From Calvatia gigantea (Eukaryota; Basidiomycota; Agaricomycetes; Agaricales; Lycoperdaceae): a stretch of DNA of 64,000 nt. Each line of letters starts with the position of its first letter. Position 1 is the stretch's first letter. Positions 22,080-34,621 of this stretch are shown one piece after another. The notes under the pieces are model-generated. The model saw only the letters and a program-made list of their open reading frames with translations. It was not told the origin of the DNA and ran no database searches. A program made the position numbers and the translations under genes. The DNA lies in contig JACAAK010000005.1 in the NCBI GenBank assembly GCA_025093985.1, forward strand, positions 124,001 to 188,000, read 5' to 3'.

Positions 22080-23758
22080 TTGGCGCGTGTAGAGCTGCCG
22101 GCTATCCCCAGTTCTTCCTAGATACGGACCATGTGCGTTTTTCTCTTCGTCGTGTCGTCCTTTGTACAGTTTAATTTTCTTTCATGATCGCTCTTCCTCA
22201 GCGATGATATCCCTTTATGATGCATTGGTGTTCCACACTTCCCCCTTATTATTGGTCTTGGTTACATTGATGGATATGTTTTTATATAGTTTGGGTTTTC
22301 AGCTGCTTTCTTGCGTTCCCCCCCTTTTCTCCTGTTTCTTTCACGTTTGCTTTTTGCATACTCACGGGCCGGGGGGACGAGCTCCCGAACCGATTCCTAC
22401 TTCGCGCTTTAATACCTTCTCCAACTTTGTTTTATTTATGTTTTTGTCAACCGCCCCCTAGTACTTTTTCTTCTTACTCTCTCTCATCCTTTTGTTACAC
22501 GCGTTTTTCTCTCGTGCTTTCGATGAACCCGTTGTACCTCGTGCTTCGACCTCCTCGCGTTACTCTCCTACTTAGTTTTTAGATGCTACACATTTTCATA
22601 TTTACCTCCACCCGCCCCGTTCTCCCTTTTTCCTCCTTCTCTCCGTTTCTCCCCCACCCCTACTCCGTATTAGTTGGTGTCCCCTCTCCTACTATTTTAC
22701 ATATTGTATCTCGAGGTTGTGTAGAACACGCTTCCGGTTAATGTATGGTTTCAAGCGTGGCTTTGTGAATTTCACGGGCTAATAGTACGCTTGTTCTGTA
22801 CCTATTCGACGCGTTCAGCAACTTACTTATTGTCTTGTCGCATTATACCCGCAATATCCAGCTTGTAGCAAGCATTCACTTATTGACATGAAGGTGCCTT
22901 CCGCAGTATTGAAGTCACGTTCTTTACCGGGCATAATGTTCCCCCTTTTCCCCTTTCTATCCCACCACCCGCCCGACGTATACGGGCAATCTATACTTAA
23001 ACGTTGCGGTAAGTAACTAAGTCCAAGGCAGTAGATTTTATTTCGGTGGCGAATTTTGACCATCTGTCATGATATTTACCACGCCCTAGGGGTTTGATAC
23101 CGATATTTTTGCAGGCCTCCTATGCCCTACCTATGTTTATATAGCGGGTTCGTGGAAGTTTGCTACCACAATACCTTAAAGAAATAACCAAAAGCTCGTC
23201 TCTCTCTCCACTTACTGACACCTTATGCAAGCTATCTCTGCCCTGCAGCTACCTAGCTCTCAACTATGAACCAACAACTCGCAGAAATCAGCCAGATGTG
23301 GTTAATATTAACGGGATGCTCCCCCTCTCCACGCGGGTCCTTACCTAGAAGCCCGTCAGCCAAACGGGGGTGGAGGTGATCAGTTTGTCGTCCCAGGAGA
23401 GTGCTCGGCCTATAAAATGGGCAGTCGAGCTTCCCCCCGAGTTTGTGGATCAGGATATATCCCTTCCCCAGGTTCCAAACGTCGCTTCAAAGCCATTGAT
23501 TTCCAACACCGAACTCAGAATTAGCTGGCGCTGTTATTAGAGGGCAGGTAGGAGAGTTCAGATATCATCGCTCACTCCAATGCCAGTAAACTTTATCAAC
23601 GAGCCACTGGCCCCAATAGACGCTGAATCAAGAATTAAGTCCGAAGACAAAGGTCCTACGATAGGCCTTCCGAAGGCGCTCGCAAATCAGAAAAAGAGTG
23701 CCTTGTTCCCACAGATGGACTTTCCACCACATTCCCCGCGTCCATCTACACCTAAACT
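22080..23758. other. 3' flank of the GATA gene and upstream region of family X member 1
   Basis: From 22140 to 22740 the plus strand is strongly pyrimidine-rich, as expected of an untranslated or terminator region. A 40-bp stretch at about 22788-22828 recurs near 26545. From about 23480 the sequence is repeated upstream of member 3 (31030 onward). No gene seen. Confidence 0.5.
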
Positions 23759-26023
23759 ATGCAAGACCCACGGACTTCACAACTTACAGTCCAACGAATG
23801 GGCCAAGACGAATTAGTCGATGGGATGCACCCTTATGAGGCTCTTGATCCATTCACTCTATCCATCTCCCAGCGCGTCCGGAACAATCGCAGACAGGGCA
23901 CGATTCACAGTGTTGATGAGATTGGCGGCGTACCAAAGGGTATTGTTGCTCGTCGCCAGTTGCGCCTGTCCCACGAGTCCAATCGCTCCAGTCAAAGTTT
24001 GAATAGGACCCCGGGAGGCCAGAGCCGTTCCTCCTTGGAGAGTAATTGGCCACCCGGCAATCCCACCCTTACGGAGCGACAGGGTTACAACACACCAATA
24101 CCTCAGGCTCAAGTTCCCTCTTCTATCCCATTTCCTCCTGCGAGGCGGAATGCTCTCGATACCAATGCGGCTCCTGGACAGTCAATACACGCACTAGAGT
24201 CGGAGGACATTCCTCAAGCGCCAGTCACTCAGTCCTCTGCGGAGGGTAGGGCCCAACAGCACCCAATCGTACAGACAAATGGAAACGCAGCGCCAAGGCA
24301 TCACTTTTCTTCGCAGTCGCTGTTGACACGCCCTGCACGGATGTGGTCGTTTTCGTCGTCCTCAGAACGCAACCTTCCTCGGCTTGCACGGATGTCGACG
24401 TTCGCGCAAATTTCCGACTCGTTCCTGCCAGGGGACGACGAAGAGAAGAATACCTCACCTTCAAGCTTAACCTCGACGTCTCCAGAGATACCATTACGGG
24501 TATATGTGGCAACATTCCTCACCAGCATCTTACCCCACCAAATCTACCTTCACTGCCTTCTTCGGTTGCCATATATGTACTTCTCCCGGGTGAACCAAAT
24601 ATTTGAGGATGCACACCTAACGTTGGAACAGATCAAAGAGATGGCGCTGAGGGATACCGTGAATAGCCAGTCGAAGGGACCCGGTTCTAAAATGCCTGGA
24701 GCGTACCTCCGTCTCAAAAAGAACTGGGAGCAGTTTATTGATAACCTTATGCGGGAGTGGAAAACCATCAATATCATATCAGGACTGTTGCTTTCGTGAG
24801 TCACTCTCGTACCGATCTCATTGTTACAAACTATTCTTTATTGTAGGGGTATTCTGACTATTTTCCAAGTCGAAGGAGCACAAACTGATTCTATCACGCG
24901 CTACATGGCATTTTGGTCGCTCCTTTGTGCGCTTTTCAGTTTATTATATGGTTGCTTCTTCATTATCAGGTTTTCGGGTATGCGGAGGGTCTACAAGGCT
25001 ACTGAGTGGGCCATTGTAAGTGATTATGGATCGCGTGCGCTAGTTTCATTCAATTCTTTTCTAGGAGGCCCAACGCGACCAGACGATGTTTTGGAATGTG
25101 TGGATTATGTTAGCGATGCCTGCTATCTGGCTAGTCTGGTGAGTGTTTGACGTCCAGCGAATGGTGACAAACTGGCTGCCTCTGACATACCCACAAGGTC
25201 TATCCTCGCTTATATTGCTTGCATAATGGCCTTCATGTGGCGAGTGCGCCCTAGCCAACCATCTGTCATTGTCTCTCCCCAAATTGGACCGGCCACAGAT
25301 GCTGGATTTCGGATTTTCATCTGCTGCGTGTTCGGTATCGGAGTAGTTTACGCAGTCCTCATCATCAACACGCTGCGACACTACGGTTCTAAGATGGATA
25401 AAATGTGGACTTCGCGCATTGCAGGATTCCGAAGACAGCAAGGATTGAATCAAACGCCGGACGAGCCAGGGACACCAAGCAAATCGCCTCCTGTCCGAGG
25501 AGTGGAGATCGTGCCACCCACACCCCCTACACCTTGGGTTCAACCTCACCCAGCGTCACCACCAAGCAACAGATTTTCTCCTGTCATTCCCTCGAGACCA
25601 TCACCCCCCAGTGGGACAAAACCTCTATCTACAAAGGCTCCTCACGGCTCTTCATCGCCGAGTCCATTGGGTCGCTCTCAAATAGCCACGACAACTGTCT
25701 TTTCTGAATCACGGCATCGGCTACCGCCCGACGTATTCGACCCAATGCAAGACTCACTACAAAATTTCGAAGACCGTGGAGAACGTGCACTACCACCTGA
25801 AGGACAAGCGCTGGGTCTTAGCTTCCCGAATCTCGGCGAATTGGATGATCTATCTTCGCCAGAGGCAGAAGATAATAGGCCGAAGAACGCGGAGAACACG
25901 ACAGGCGAGATTGTGGCGCAATTAAGGCCACCAGACTTGGAATCCAATAGTGTCTCTATGGACGTGGGTGTGAAAGAGGAGAGTGGAGAGATCACGGATA
26001 CGGCTCTTCGTCCAGCAGTGTAG
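23759..26023 (+). CDS. Family X member 1: multi-pass membrane protein of unknown function
   Basis: Intact four-exon gene: 23759-24795, 24847-25015, 25065-25138 and 25198-26023, 701 aa, every junction in frame. The N-terminal 250 residues look disordered (Ser, Pro, Gln) apart from DPFTLSISQRVRNNR near residue 35. A conserved block follows (LPHQIYLHCLLRLPYMYFSR, then EQIKEMAL and LMREWKTINIISGLLLS, residues about 255-346). Hydrophobic segments by eye: about 366-388 (FWSLLCALFSLLYGCFFIIRF), 411-441 (one long or two short, WNVWIMLAMPAIWL to YIACIMAFMW) and about 464-488 (FRIFICCVFGIGVVYAVLII). A Pro-rich tail of about 200 residues ends the protein. I recognise no named domain and no catalytic motif. 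The ATG at 23759 was chosen by comparison with member 2. Confidence 0.85.
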
Positions 26024-26461
26024 GCGATAATCAGGTTAATTCGGTTGATTGGGGTAGACCACAGCTATAACCCCTTCCTGCATTCAGGTGGGTGACGACT
26101 CCCGACTCCGATAAAAAGCGACAGTTGCACCACCTTTTATACCCTTTTTTCTTAATATTGTTAATAAATACCCAGACCGCCCTTTATGTTTTGAGTTTGT
26201 CGATGGCATCGCTATTCGCCCTGAGATGAGGAGAACTGGTCACTTTTGAATAGTTGTTGGTAGGTGGACAATAGATCAGACGTCCTGGTGGCTCTCAATT
26301 GCTTTCGTTGTGTTCGTATTGGTGCGCATATTGGTCACTGGCGCCATGCCGGTGTGCAACCATGTCAACCGCGTGCAACCTTACATACCAAAGCTTCTCC
26401 TGAGGTCCTTTCCGGGCATAAGTATTCACGCAGGGCACAGCTAACCCTTCCATGTGTTCTC
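26024..26461. other. 3' region of member 1, repeated after member 3
   Basis: Contains an AATAAA-like signal (TTAATAAATACC at about 26161). The stretch 26090-26450 is almost the same as 33690-34055, so the duplication that made member 3 included the 3' flank. Confidence 0.6.
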
Positions 26462-26546
26462 AGCGGATTGGAATTTTACTTGTAGCTTGACGAGGTCTAA
26501 GCTATTGCGGAGAGCTTGTGTTAAACCGGAGAACAGAGAACTCGCT
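26462..26546 (-). pseudogene. Fragment of an F-box/LRR gene
   Basis: About 85 bp nearly identical to 35118-35202 inside the minus-strand F-box gene (shared phrase GGAATTTTACTTGTAGCTTG), coding the SLFSGLTQALRNSLDLVKLQ region. Both ends stop abruptly; the right end joins directly to a copy of 22788-22828. It is a scrap left by local rearrangement. Confidence 0.75.
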
Positions 26547-27253
26547 TGTTCTGTACCTATTTGACGTGTTCGGCAACTTGCCACTTTGCAGTTCACAGGC
26601 GCCCACGATAGCCACCGAAAGGCAAGCCTCTGTTCATCAAGCTGTTATGCCTCCTGGATGCCCATTCCTCTTTTCTCCCTCCTATTTCATTTCTCTCCCC
26701 AGTGTCTACACACGCTACAGACGTCGAAACAAGTTGTCGCTCTCGCAAGATGAGATATGCAAAACCTTTTTTTAACTGCCCTCTATTATATAATCACTCA
26801 GTTGGCTAGTCAGTCTCGTTAGGATTTTGATATGTTGTGGGACCCACTTTCCTCGGCCCGGAGAAATCAAAAATACTGGAAAGTGGAGTCCAAAGAGTTT
26901 CGAGCTGGGTCACAGTCGGTCACTGCACTGCTTTCGCGGCCTTGTACACTTCTGCTAGACATCTTCACACCATTACTCAGGACTCGTTCATTTATCGCTC
27001 CAGTTAGCCGAGGGGGCGTAGTTACTTAGCTAGCCTAGTCTACGTCCATTGCGTCTTAGCAGTAGGTTTGCTTGTTACGGTATACAAATTGAAATACAGA
27101 GCATTGTCATCGCGGCCTCGTGATCGATGGTCATCAGTCGAGGCACCAGGGAAGGGATGCGAGCCCGATTAGTGATAGCTTTCACTGCCCCCCCCCCCGG
27201 CTGTCACGCTCACCAGCACAAAACATGTAGACAATCATCTTTTACAGCTCTAA
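26547..27253. other. Non-coding spacer
   Basis: No gene or repeat recognised beyond the short match to 22788-22828 at its left edge. A run of ten C lies at about 27189-27198. Confidence 0.4.
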
Positions 27254-27393
27254 GGGCCTGTTCGGCCACAGATTCTTGCGCAGGCATCAGGCTTCTCCCA
27301 CGCGTCAGCTTCTCCCATATCCCAAAGAGGGAGGAACCTTGCCCGCGCGAGAGCCTTTGAGGTGTGCGCAAGAGTCTGTGACTGAACAGGCCC
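27254..27393. mobile_element. 140-bp MITE with TAA target duplication (PIF/Harbinger-like)
   Basis: Ends are inverted repeats of about 29 bp with few mismatches: GGGCCTGTTCGGCCACAGAT at the left and its imperfect complement at the right. TAA flanks both sides (27251-27253 and 27394-27396). A 3-bp TAA/TTA target duplication and GGGCCTGTT ends are typical of PIF/Harbinger MITEs. No coding capacity. Confidence 0.75.
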
Positions 27394-27618
27394 TAATGGA
27401 TTTATGCCACGAAAACTAACAAAATGATGTAGTTTACACTACTCTTGAGTGGAGGGAGGGGGTGCAGATAAGGTGGGTGACGGCATCTTCCATGAGCGCT
27501 GATGAGTTCCAGTTGACGGTGGCTGTTGAACGTTGAACGTTGATGCATCGATGGTCTATGCCATATGGGCAGGTGACTTAGGGTTTTTTCGTACTTTAGC
27601 CGGACTGGGAAGGAGTTA

Positions 27619-27903
27619 CTATCCCTCACCCTCGGTTGGCGCTCCCTCCCAGTTGGCGCATCACATCAGCGTAATACCAGCCAAACAAGTTCCCATTCCG
27701 CAAACAGTGTCACACCTCCCTCAATGAGTGTGACAAACCCAGCAACTCCCAACTGTGTTCCAGTCTATGGAAAAATATTTTTTAAAAATGGGGAATGTTT
27801 TAAAAATTCAAATGATCTATGACACCAATTTTCACGCAGATTGGGGGAAGGGAAGGTGGTGAACGCCAACCTAGGGGAGGCGCCAACTGAGGGTGAAGGA
27901 TAG
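27619..27903. mobile_element. 285-bp MITE with TA target duplication (Tc1/mariner-like)
   Basis: Inverted ends of about 42 bp: CTATCCCTCACCCTCGGTTG at the left and CTATCCTTCACCCTCAGTTG read from the right. The flanking dinucleotide is TA on both sides (27617-27618 and 27904-27905). The centre is AT-rich. The TA duplication points to Tc1/mariner-type mobilisation. Confidence 0.75.
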
Positions 27904-27905
27904 TA

Positions 27906-28513
27906 TGGCTAATAAAGCCAGACTCTAACGTTAGAAGTAGCCATAAGGGAAATCATACAAATCAAGCCTAACTAGCTTGCAGGAATGACTCACACCTGCT
28001 TCCTAATTGTGCCGAGTACAAGGAACCCTTGGTGGTCTGTGCATCCACAAGCAATCCTATCCTCCTTACTTGGTGGATGTTGTCCGCCTACTGCATGATT
28101 TTTCCAAATGAGGATGTATGAAGAGTATGAGGTCCCTAAAAATAGACCTATTTTCATACATTGCCTCTTCCCCGTACAAGGCGCATATCTATGAGGCCAT
28201 AAAAATTAATTGCAGCAATGATAAAATACTTGTATGTGAGTCCAGCTTTGGAACTCTAGGTCAACTTGGAAAACTGTTTACAGTGATAATGTTGGGTCAT
28301 CCATGACCTGATAAGGATCACAGCGGGTGTTCAAAATTTGCTTCTCATGTCAATTTATGCTTTGAGATAGTTCATGGAAGCTCAAGAGGCGCTAGCACTA
28401 AGGGACAAAGGCGCCTAAGAGTCCAACAAAAGCTCGCCTCCCTTGTCCTATGCCCTCTGTGCCTTTCACACCCTCGCACTTTCACACCCTCGCACCTCAG
28501 GCCCGCCCCAAAG
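27906..28513. other. Upstream region of family X member 2
   Basis: No gene recognised. A short direct repeat (TTTCACACCCTCGCAC, twice) lies at about 28465-28497, directly before the member 2 start. Confidence 0.4.
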
Positions 28514-30756
28514 ATGAACCAACAATGTACAGAAACCGACCGGGAAAACCTGATCGACGGGATGTGTCTTTATGATCCCGTTGATCCGTACACTCTGTCT
28601 ATCTCTTCTCACATCCGGAACAACCGCAGACGGGATGCAATCAATAACGTCGATAAGATAAACAGTGTACCATACGCATCTGCCCCTCACCGTCCTTCCG
28701 TTTTATATGCCGATGCTGGTCAGCCCAACCAGGCTGTGGATATGATTGGTCATTCGTCCCAGGAGAGCACTCGGTCTTTGCACAATCGAACCCATATCAA
28801 GTCCACGAACCAGAATGTGTCCCTCCCTCAGGCTTTAAATACCGACCAAAAGCCCCCCATGCCTAACACCGGACGCAGGGAGACTCACCAAGTATCAATT
28901 GCTCAGTCCGTCGCCTTTCAACCGCACCTTGTTCCACGGGCCCGGAGCCTTAAGCACAAAGCGTCAAGGCGCAGGCTTACGTACCAATCGTTCTTACAAA
29001 TCCGTGAAGAAGATGAGGTTTCCACGCCATCAAGTGGGTATTACTCGGCCCCGACATCTGATGAAATACCTCTGAGAGCCTACGTGACAACGCTCTTTAC
29101 CACCGTTATTCCCCGCCAAATATATCTACATTCCCACCTTCGACTGCCGTATATGTACTTTTCTCGGGTGAATCAGATATTCAAGGATGCCCACCTCACG
29201 ATGGAAGAGATTAAGGAGATGGCGATGGAGGACACTATTCAAGACCCTGGGTTTGAAACGCCTGAGATGTACCTGCGCCTTAAAAAGAATTGGGAGCGTT
29301 TCATTGATAGCCTGATGCGGGAGTGGAAAACGCTCAATATTATCTCTGGTTTGTTGTTGTCGTAAGTCATATTTGTTAGTAATGGGTGAAGTACTCCTGA
29401 CTGCTCTGTTCCAGAGGTATCCTGACGATCTTCCAGATTGATGGAGCGCAAACGGATCCTATCACTCGCTATATGGCTTTCTGGTCACTCCTTTCGGCGT
29501 TATTTAGCCTACTATACGGCTGCTTCTTCATTATCAGGTTCTCAGGTATGAGGAGGGTAAATAAGGCAGCGGAATGGGCCATAGTAGGTCACATATGAGT
29601 GTTTTATACCAATTCGCTCATTTCTTTTTAGGAGGCACAGCGCACCCAGACTATGCTTTGGAATGTGTGGGTTATGTTAGCGATGCCAGCCATATGGCTG
29701 GTCTGGTTAGTGTCCGACTTGCAGCGCCTTCCGACCTATCTCTGACAGGTCCATAGGTCCATCTTTGCTTATATTGCGTGCATCATGGCCTTCATGTGGC
29801 GAGTGCGACCCGAACAACCTGGTATTATTGTACCTCCAAAAATTGGACCCAGCACGGATGCTGCGTTTCGGATTTTCATCTGTTGCGTATTTGGCGTCGG
29901 GGTAATTTACGCAATCCTCATCGTCAATACACTGAGGCATTATGGTTCCAAAATGGACAACAAGTGGGCTGAACGTATTGCTGGCTTCCGGAGACCACAG
30001 GCACGCCCCAGGTTACGGTCCACGATTAACAAAGCGGAAATCTCACCAGGTACAGCCCTTCCCCGGATTGAAAGCCATCTGTCGTCCTTCGCAAACCCTG
30101 GGTCCTATTCGGTTGTTCCTCCAAAACTCAATAATGTGCAAGTGACAAGTTCGACACCAGGAGACATAAATGTGTCACCTAAACTCCATCGCACGTCTGA
30201 TGAAATAAATATACCACCGGCGTCACACGCAACCCCGAGCGAATACAACTCGTCGTCACCTACGAACACTAACTCTGTTCCCGTCATCCCTTCAAAACCG
30301 CTTGAACGTTCCAAGGGCGCACAAACAGCGGATGCACTGGATCCTGCGCTGGATGAGCCAAATGCACAAGGAAAGTCGCCTCGTGTCCGCGGAATGCAGG
30401 TCATACCGCCCACACCCACCATGCCTCGGAGCCAACCAAAACCTTGGTCTCCGCAGGGTGCCCGGGATTCTCCCACCATTCCTCCAAAAGAGTTGTTCTT
30501 CACAGGTCCAGCACAGCACACCCATGCTCGCCCTCCTCCAGATCCGCTAGATACCTCTCAGATATTAACATACCGTTTCTTTTCAGAGTCGAGGGAACGG
30601 CTATCACCAGAGTCATTCGAGCCATCGCCACACCTACCGGAGAGTTACAGAATGTCTGGAGAGCGCATCAAAGGGCCTAAACGAAAGCAAGGCCTTTATT
30701 CCCACTCGAGGAGCTTAGAGTTGGAGATACCAAATCTGCAGAAAAGGGAAATATGA
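28514..30756 (+). CDS. Family X member 2
   Basis: Intact: exons 28514-29361, 29415-29583, 29632-29705 and 29757-30756, 696 aa. The start codon lies close to the conserved N-terminal motif (DPYTLSISSHIRNNR), which makes this the best-defined start of the family. Core block: IPRQIYLHSHLRLPYMYFSR, EEIKEMAM, LMREWKTLNIISGLLLS. The disordered N-terminal part is shorter than in its sisters (about 185 residues) and the C-terminal tail is the longest (about 270 residues, rich in Pro, Ser and Thr). Compared with member 1 the exons are clearly related but well diverged, so it is not part of the recent duplications. Confidence 0.85.
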
Positions 30757-31361
30757 TGCCACGGGACCCGGAATCCACCTGGTGCCTCCGCTATCGTGGC
30801 TGTTAAAGGGTGTACAGGGAAGATTTCGGAGAACGTTGGCTATTAATCGCGATCAGGCCAGAACCAGGTGCGACAAGGGGGTGCAATATGACCGGGGGGA
30901 GATGAACGGCGCTGATACCCATGTACCGGAGTGTCAATACGTATGCATAAACACAAAGGGATTAGACGGACTGATTGGAACCCGTTCAGCAGAGCGTGTC
31001 CTCATGCTCCTTTAATGCAACGTATCAGCAAGGATTGGGCGTCGTTATAAAGCCATCGATTTCCAACACCGAACCTAGGGAGCTTCATTAGTCAGCTGCC
31101 GCTCGATTCACCTGCTGATGCTGTTGAGCAAGTAGGAGAGTTTGGACACTATCGCTCACTCCGATGCCAGTTGACTTGATCGCACTGCTGAAGGAGCCAC
31201 CGGCCCCAATAGGCGCTGAATCAAGATCCAAGTGTTCGAAGACACATTGAATGAAAGACCCCACAGCAACCCTTCCGAAGGCGCTCGCAAACCAGAAAAG
31301 AGTGCCTTGTTCCCACAGATGAACCTTACACCCTATTTCCCCCATCATCTACACCTGGACT
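30757..31361. other. Spacer between members 2 and 3
   Basis: From about 31030 this repeats the upstream region of member 1 (shared ATTTCCAACACCGAAC). No gene recognised. Confidence 0.5.
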
Positions 31362-33625
31362 ATGCAGGTCCCAGGGTATCCACAACCTGCAGTCCAACGA
31401 ATGGGCCAAGAAGAATTAGTTGATGAGATACACCCTTATGAGGCTCTTGATCCATTCACTCCATCCATCTCCGCTTCCGAAGCAATCGCAGACAGGGCAC
31501 GATCAACAATGTCGACGAGGTTTGTGGTGTACCAAGAGGTATTGTTGCTCGTCGTCGGTTGCGCCTGTCCCATGAGTCCAGCCGCTCTAGCCAAAGTTTG
31601 AATAGGATCCAGGGAGGCCCGAATCGTCCCTCTTTAGAGGCACCCGGCCACTCGGCAATTTCACCATTACGGAGCGACAGAATTACAGCCCACAGATACC
31701 TCAGGTTCGGGTTCCCTCTTCTGTCCCATTTCCTCCTGCAAGACGGAATGCCCTCGATACCAGTGTCGCCCCAAGACTGTCAATACCCGCTCCAGAGTCG
31801 GAGGAGATTCCTCCAGCACCAGTCACTCAGTCCCATGCGGAGAGCAGCGCACAACAGCATCCAATCGCACAGACCAATGGAAACGCAGTGCCAGGGCATC
31901 ACTTTTCTTCGCAATCGCTGCTGACACACCCTGTACGCATGGGGTCGTTTTCATCGTCCCTCAGAACGCGACCTTACGGATGTCGACGTTCGCACAAATC
32001 TCCGATTCGTTCTTGCCAAGGGACGACGAAGAGAAGAATACTTCACCTTCAAGCTCAACAACAACGTCTCCGGGTATACCATATACAGTGGCAACAATAT
32101 ACGTGGCAACATTCCTCACCAGCGTCTTACCCCATCAAATATACCTTGCCTTCTTCGGTTGCCATATATGTACTTCTCCCGGGTGAACCAGATATTCGAG
32201 GATGCACACCTAACGTTGGAAGAGATCAAAGAGATGGCGCTGAGGGATACCGTGAATGGCCAGTCGAAGGGACCCGGTTCTAAATTGCCTGGAGCGTACC
32301 TCCGTCTCAAAAAGAACTGGGAGCAGTTTATTGATAACCTTATGCGGGAGTAGGAAAACCATCAATATCATATCAGGGACTGTTGCTTTCGTGAGCCACT
32401 CTTGTACCGATCTCATTGTTACAAACTATTCTTTGTTGTAGGGGTATTCTGACTATTTTCCAAATCGAAGGAGCACAAACTGATTCTATCACGCACTACA
32501 TGGCATTTTGGTCGCTCCTTTGTGCGCTTTTTAGTTTATTATATGGTTGCTTCTTCATTATCAGGTTTTCGGGTATGCGGAGGGTCTACAAGGCTACTGA
32601 GTGGGCCATTGTAAGTGATTATGGAATCGCTGTGCGCTAGTTTCATTCAATTCTTCTCCAGGAGGCCCAACGCGACCAGACGATGTTTTGGAATGTGTGG
32701 ATTATGTTAGCGATGCCTGCTATCTGGCTAGTCTGGTGAGTGTTCGACGTGCAGCGAATGGTGACAAACTGGCTGCCTCTGACATACCCACAAGGTCTAT
32801 CCTCGCTTATATTGCTTGCATAATGGCCTTCATGTGGCGAGTGCGCCCTAGCCAACCAGCTGTCATTGTCTCTCCCCAAATTGGACCGGCCACAGATGCT
32901 GGATTTCGAATTTTCATCTGCTGCGTATTCGGTATCGGAGTAGTTTACGCAGTCCTCATCATCAACACGCTGCGACACTACGGTTCTAAAATGGATAAAA
33001 TGTGGACTTCGCGCATTGCAGGATTCCGAAGACAGCAAGGATCGAATCAAACGCCGGACGAGCCAGGGACACCAAGCAAATCGCCTCCTGTCCGAGGAGT
33101 GGAAATCGTGCCACCCACACCCCCTACACCTTGGGTTCAACCTCACCCAGCGTCACCACCAAGCAACAGATTTTCTCCTGTCATTCCCTCGAGACCCTCC
33201 CCACCCAGTGGGACAAGACCTCTATCTGCAAAGGCTCCCCACAGCCCTTCGTCGCCGAGTCCACTGGGTCGATCTCAAATCGCTACGACAACTGTCTTTT
33301 CTGAATCAGCGCATCGGCTATCGCCTGACACTATTTGACTCAATGCAAGACTCACTACAAAACTTCGAAGATCGTGGAGAACGTACATTACCATCCTGAA
33401 GGACAGGCGCTGGGACTTAGCTTCGGGAATCCTGCGGAGTTGGATGATATATCTTCGCCAGAGGCAGGACATAATAGTCCCGAAAACACTGGAGGACACG
33501 ACAGGCGAGATTGTGGTGCAATTAAGGCCACCAGACTCGGAACCCAATATTGCCCCTATGGACATGGGTGTGAAAGAGGAGAGTGGAGAGAGCCCGGATA
33601 CCGCTCTTCGTCCCAGCAGTATAGG
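31362..33625 (+). pseudogene. Family X member 3, broken duplicate of member 1
   Basis: Close copy of member 1. The frame is lost near 31476, just at the N-terminal motif, where DPFTPSIS is followed by a frame change. Near 32350 MRE is followed by an in-frame stop through one inserted A (gagtggaaa in member 1, gagtaggaaa here), and a G is inserted 30 bp later. Exons 2 (32442-32610, 169 nt) and 3 (32662-32735, 74 nt) are undamaged. Exon 4 loses frame near 33338. The damage is spread over exons 1 and 4 in ways too many to be sequencing error alone, so I call it a pseudogene. Confidence 0.75.
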
Positions 33626-34621
33626 CGATAATCGGTTTGATTCTGTTGATCGGGGTAGACCACGGTCATAACGCCTACCTGCATCCAGGCGGCTAACAGC
33701 TTCCGACCCCGGTAAAAAGCAACAGTTGCACCACCTTTTATACCCTTTTTTCTTAATATTGTTAATAAATACCCAGACCGCCTTTTACGTTTTGAGTCTA
33801 GTCGATGGCGTAGTTATTCGCCCCAGAGAAGGGGAGAAGCTGGTCACTGCTTGAGTAGTTTTTGGTAGATGGACAACAGATCAGACATCTTGGTGGCTCT
33901 CAATTGCTTTCGTTGTGTTCGTATTGGTGCGCATATTGGTCACTGGCGTCATGCCGGTGTGCAACCACGCCAACCAGCGTGCAACCTTACATACCAAAAC
34001 TTCTCCTGTGGTCCATTTCAGGGCACGAGTATTCATGCAGGGCACGGCTAGCCCTTCCATATGTTCCCCCGAAAAAAAACCATCCCCCACCTTCGCCTCA
34101 GTGAATGCGCTTGCTCAAGTTACTAGTAGGTGGATGGACGACGGTGCTGGTGCAAGTTCCTCGCCCGAGTGATATTGTGATGTTGACATTGGGGAGGTTC
34201 AATGCAATCTCTGAACGCTTATGAATGTCTAAATCCTTGTGTGGGTGTTCGAATATTTAAGGTGTGGCTTCTTGCATTGTTGACTTGATTAGCGGGGGTG
34301 GAAAAGACGGCTCATATTTTGACAACATCGAGTTTACTCAGAAAGGTGGTATCAAGGGCTCGACGGTGAAAAGCGATCGAGTAAAAGAGCAATCAACCGA
34401 GTCGGATCGATGGGCAATAAAATATTAGGGAATCAATCCCACCAGTCTTCCTGGCTAAGGGGAGCCTCTAGCAAGTTGCATAACCGCCGCTGTGATTATA
34501 AGAATCAATGAACAGTAAACGTAGATATAGGCTCAGAAGAACCTACATATTCATACGACTTTCTGATAACCTCCATCTCATCTTTCCGGAGCTCAATTAT
34601 GAGCCTTCTCAGGAACTGCAG
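33626..34621. other. 3' flank of member 3 and spacer
   Basis: The first 430 bp repeat 26024-26450. After about 34055 the similarity ends. The remainder has no gene that I recognise. Confidence 0.5.
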
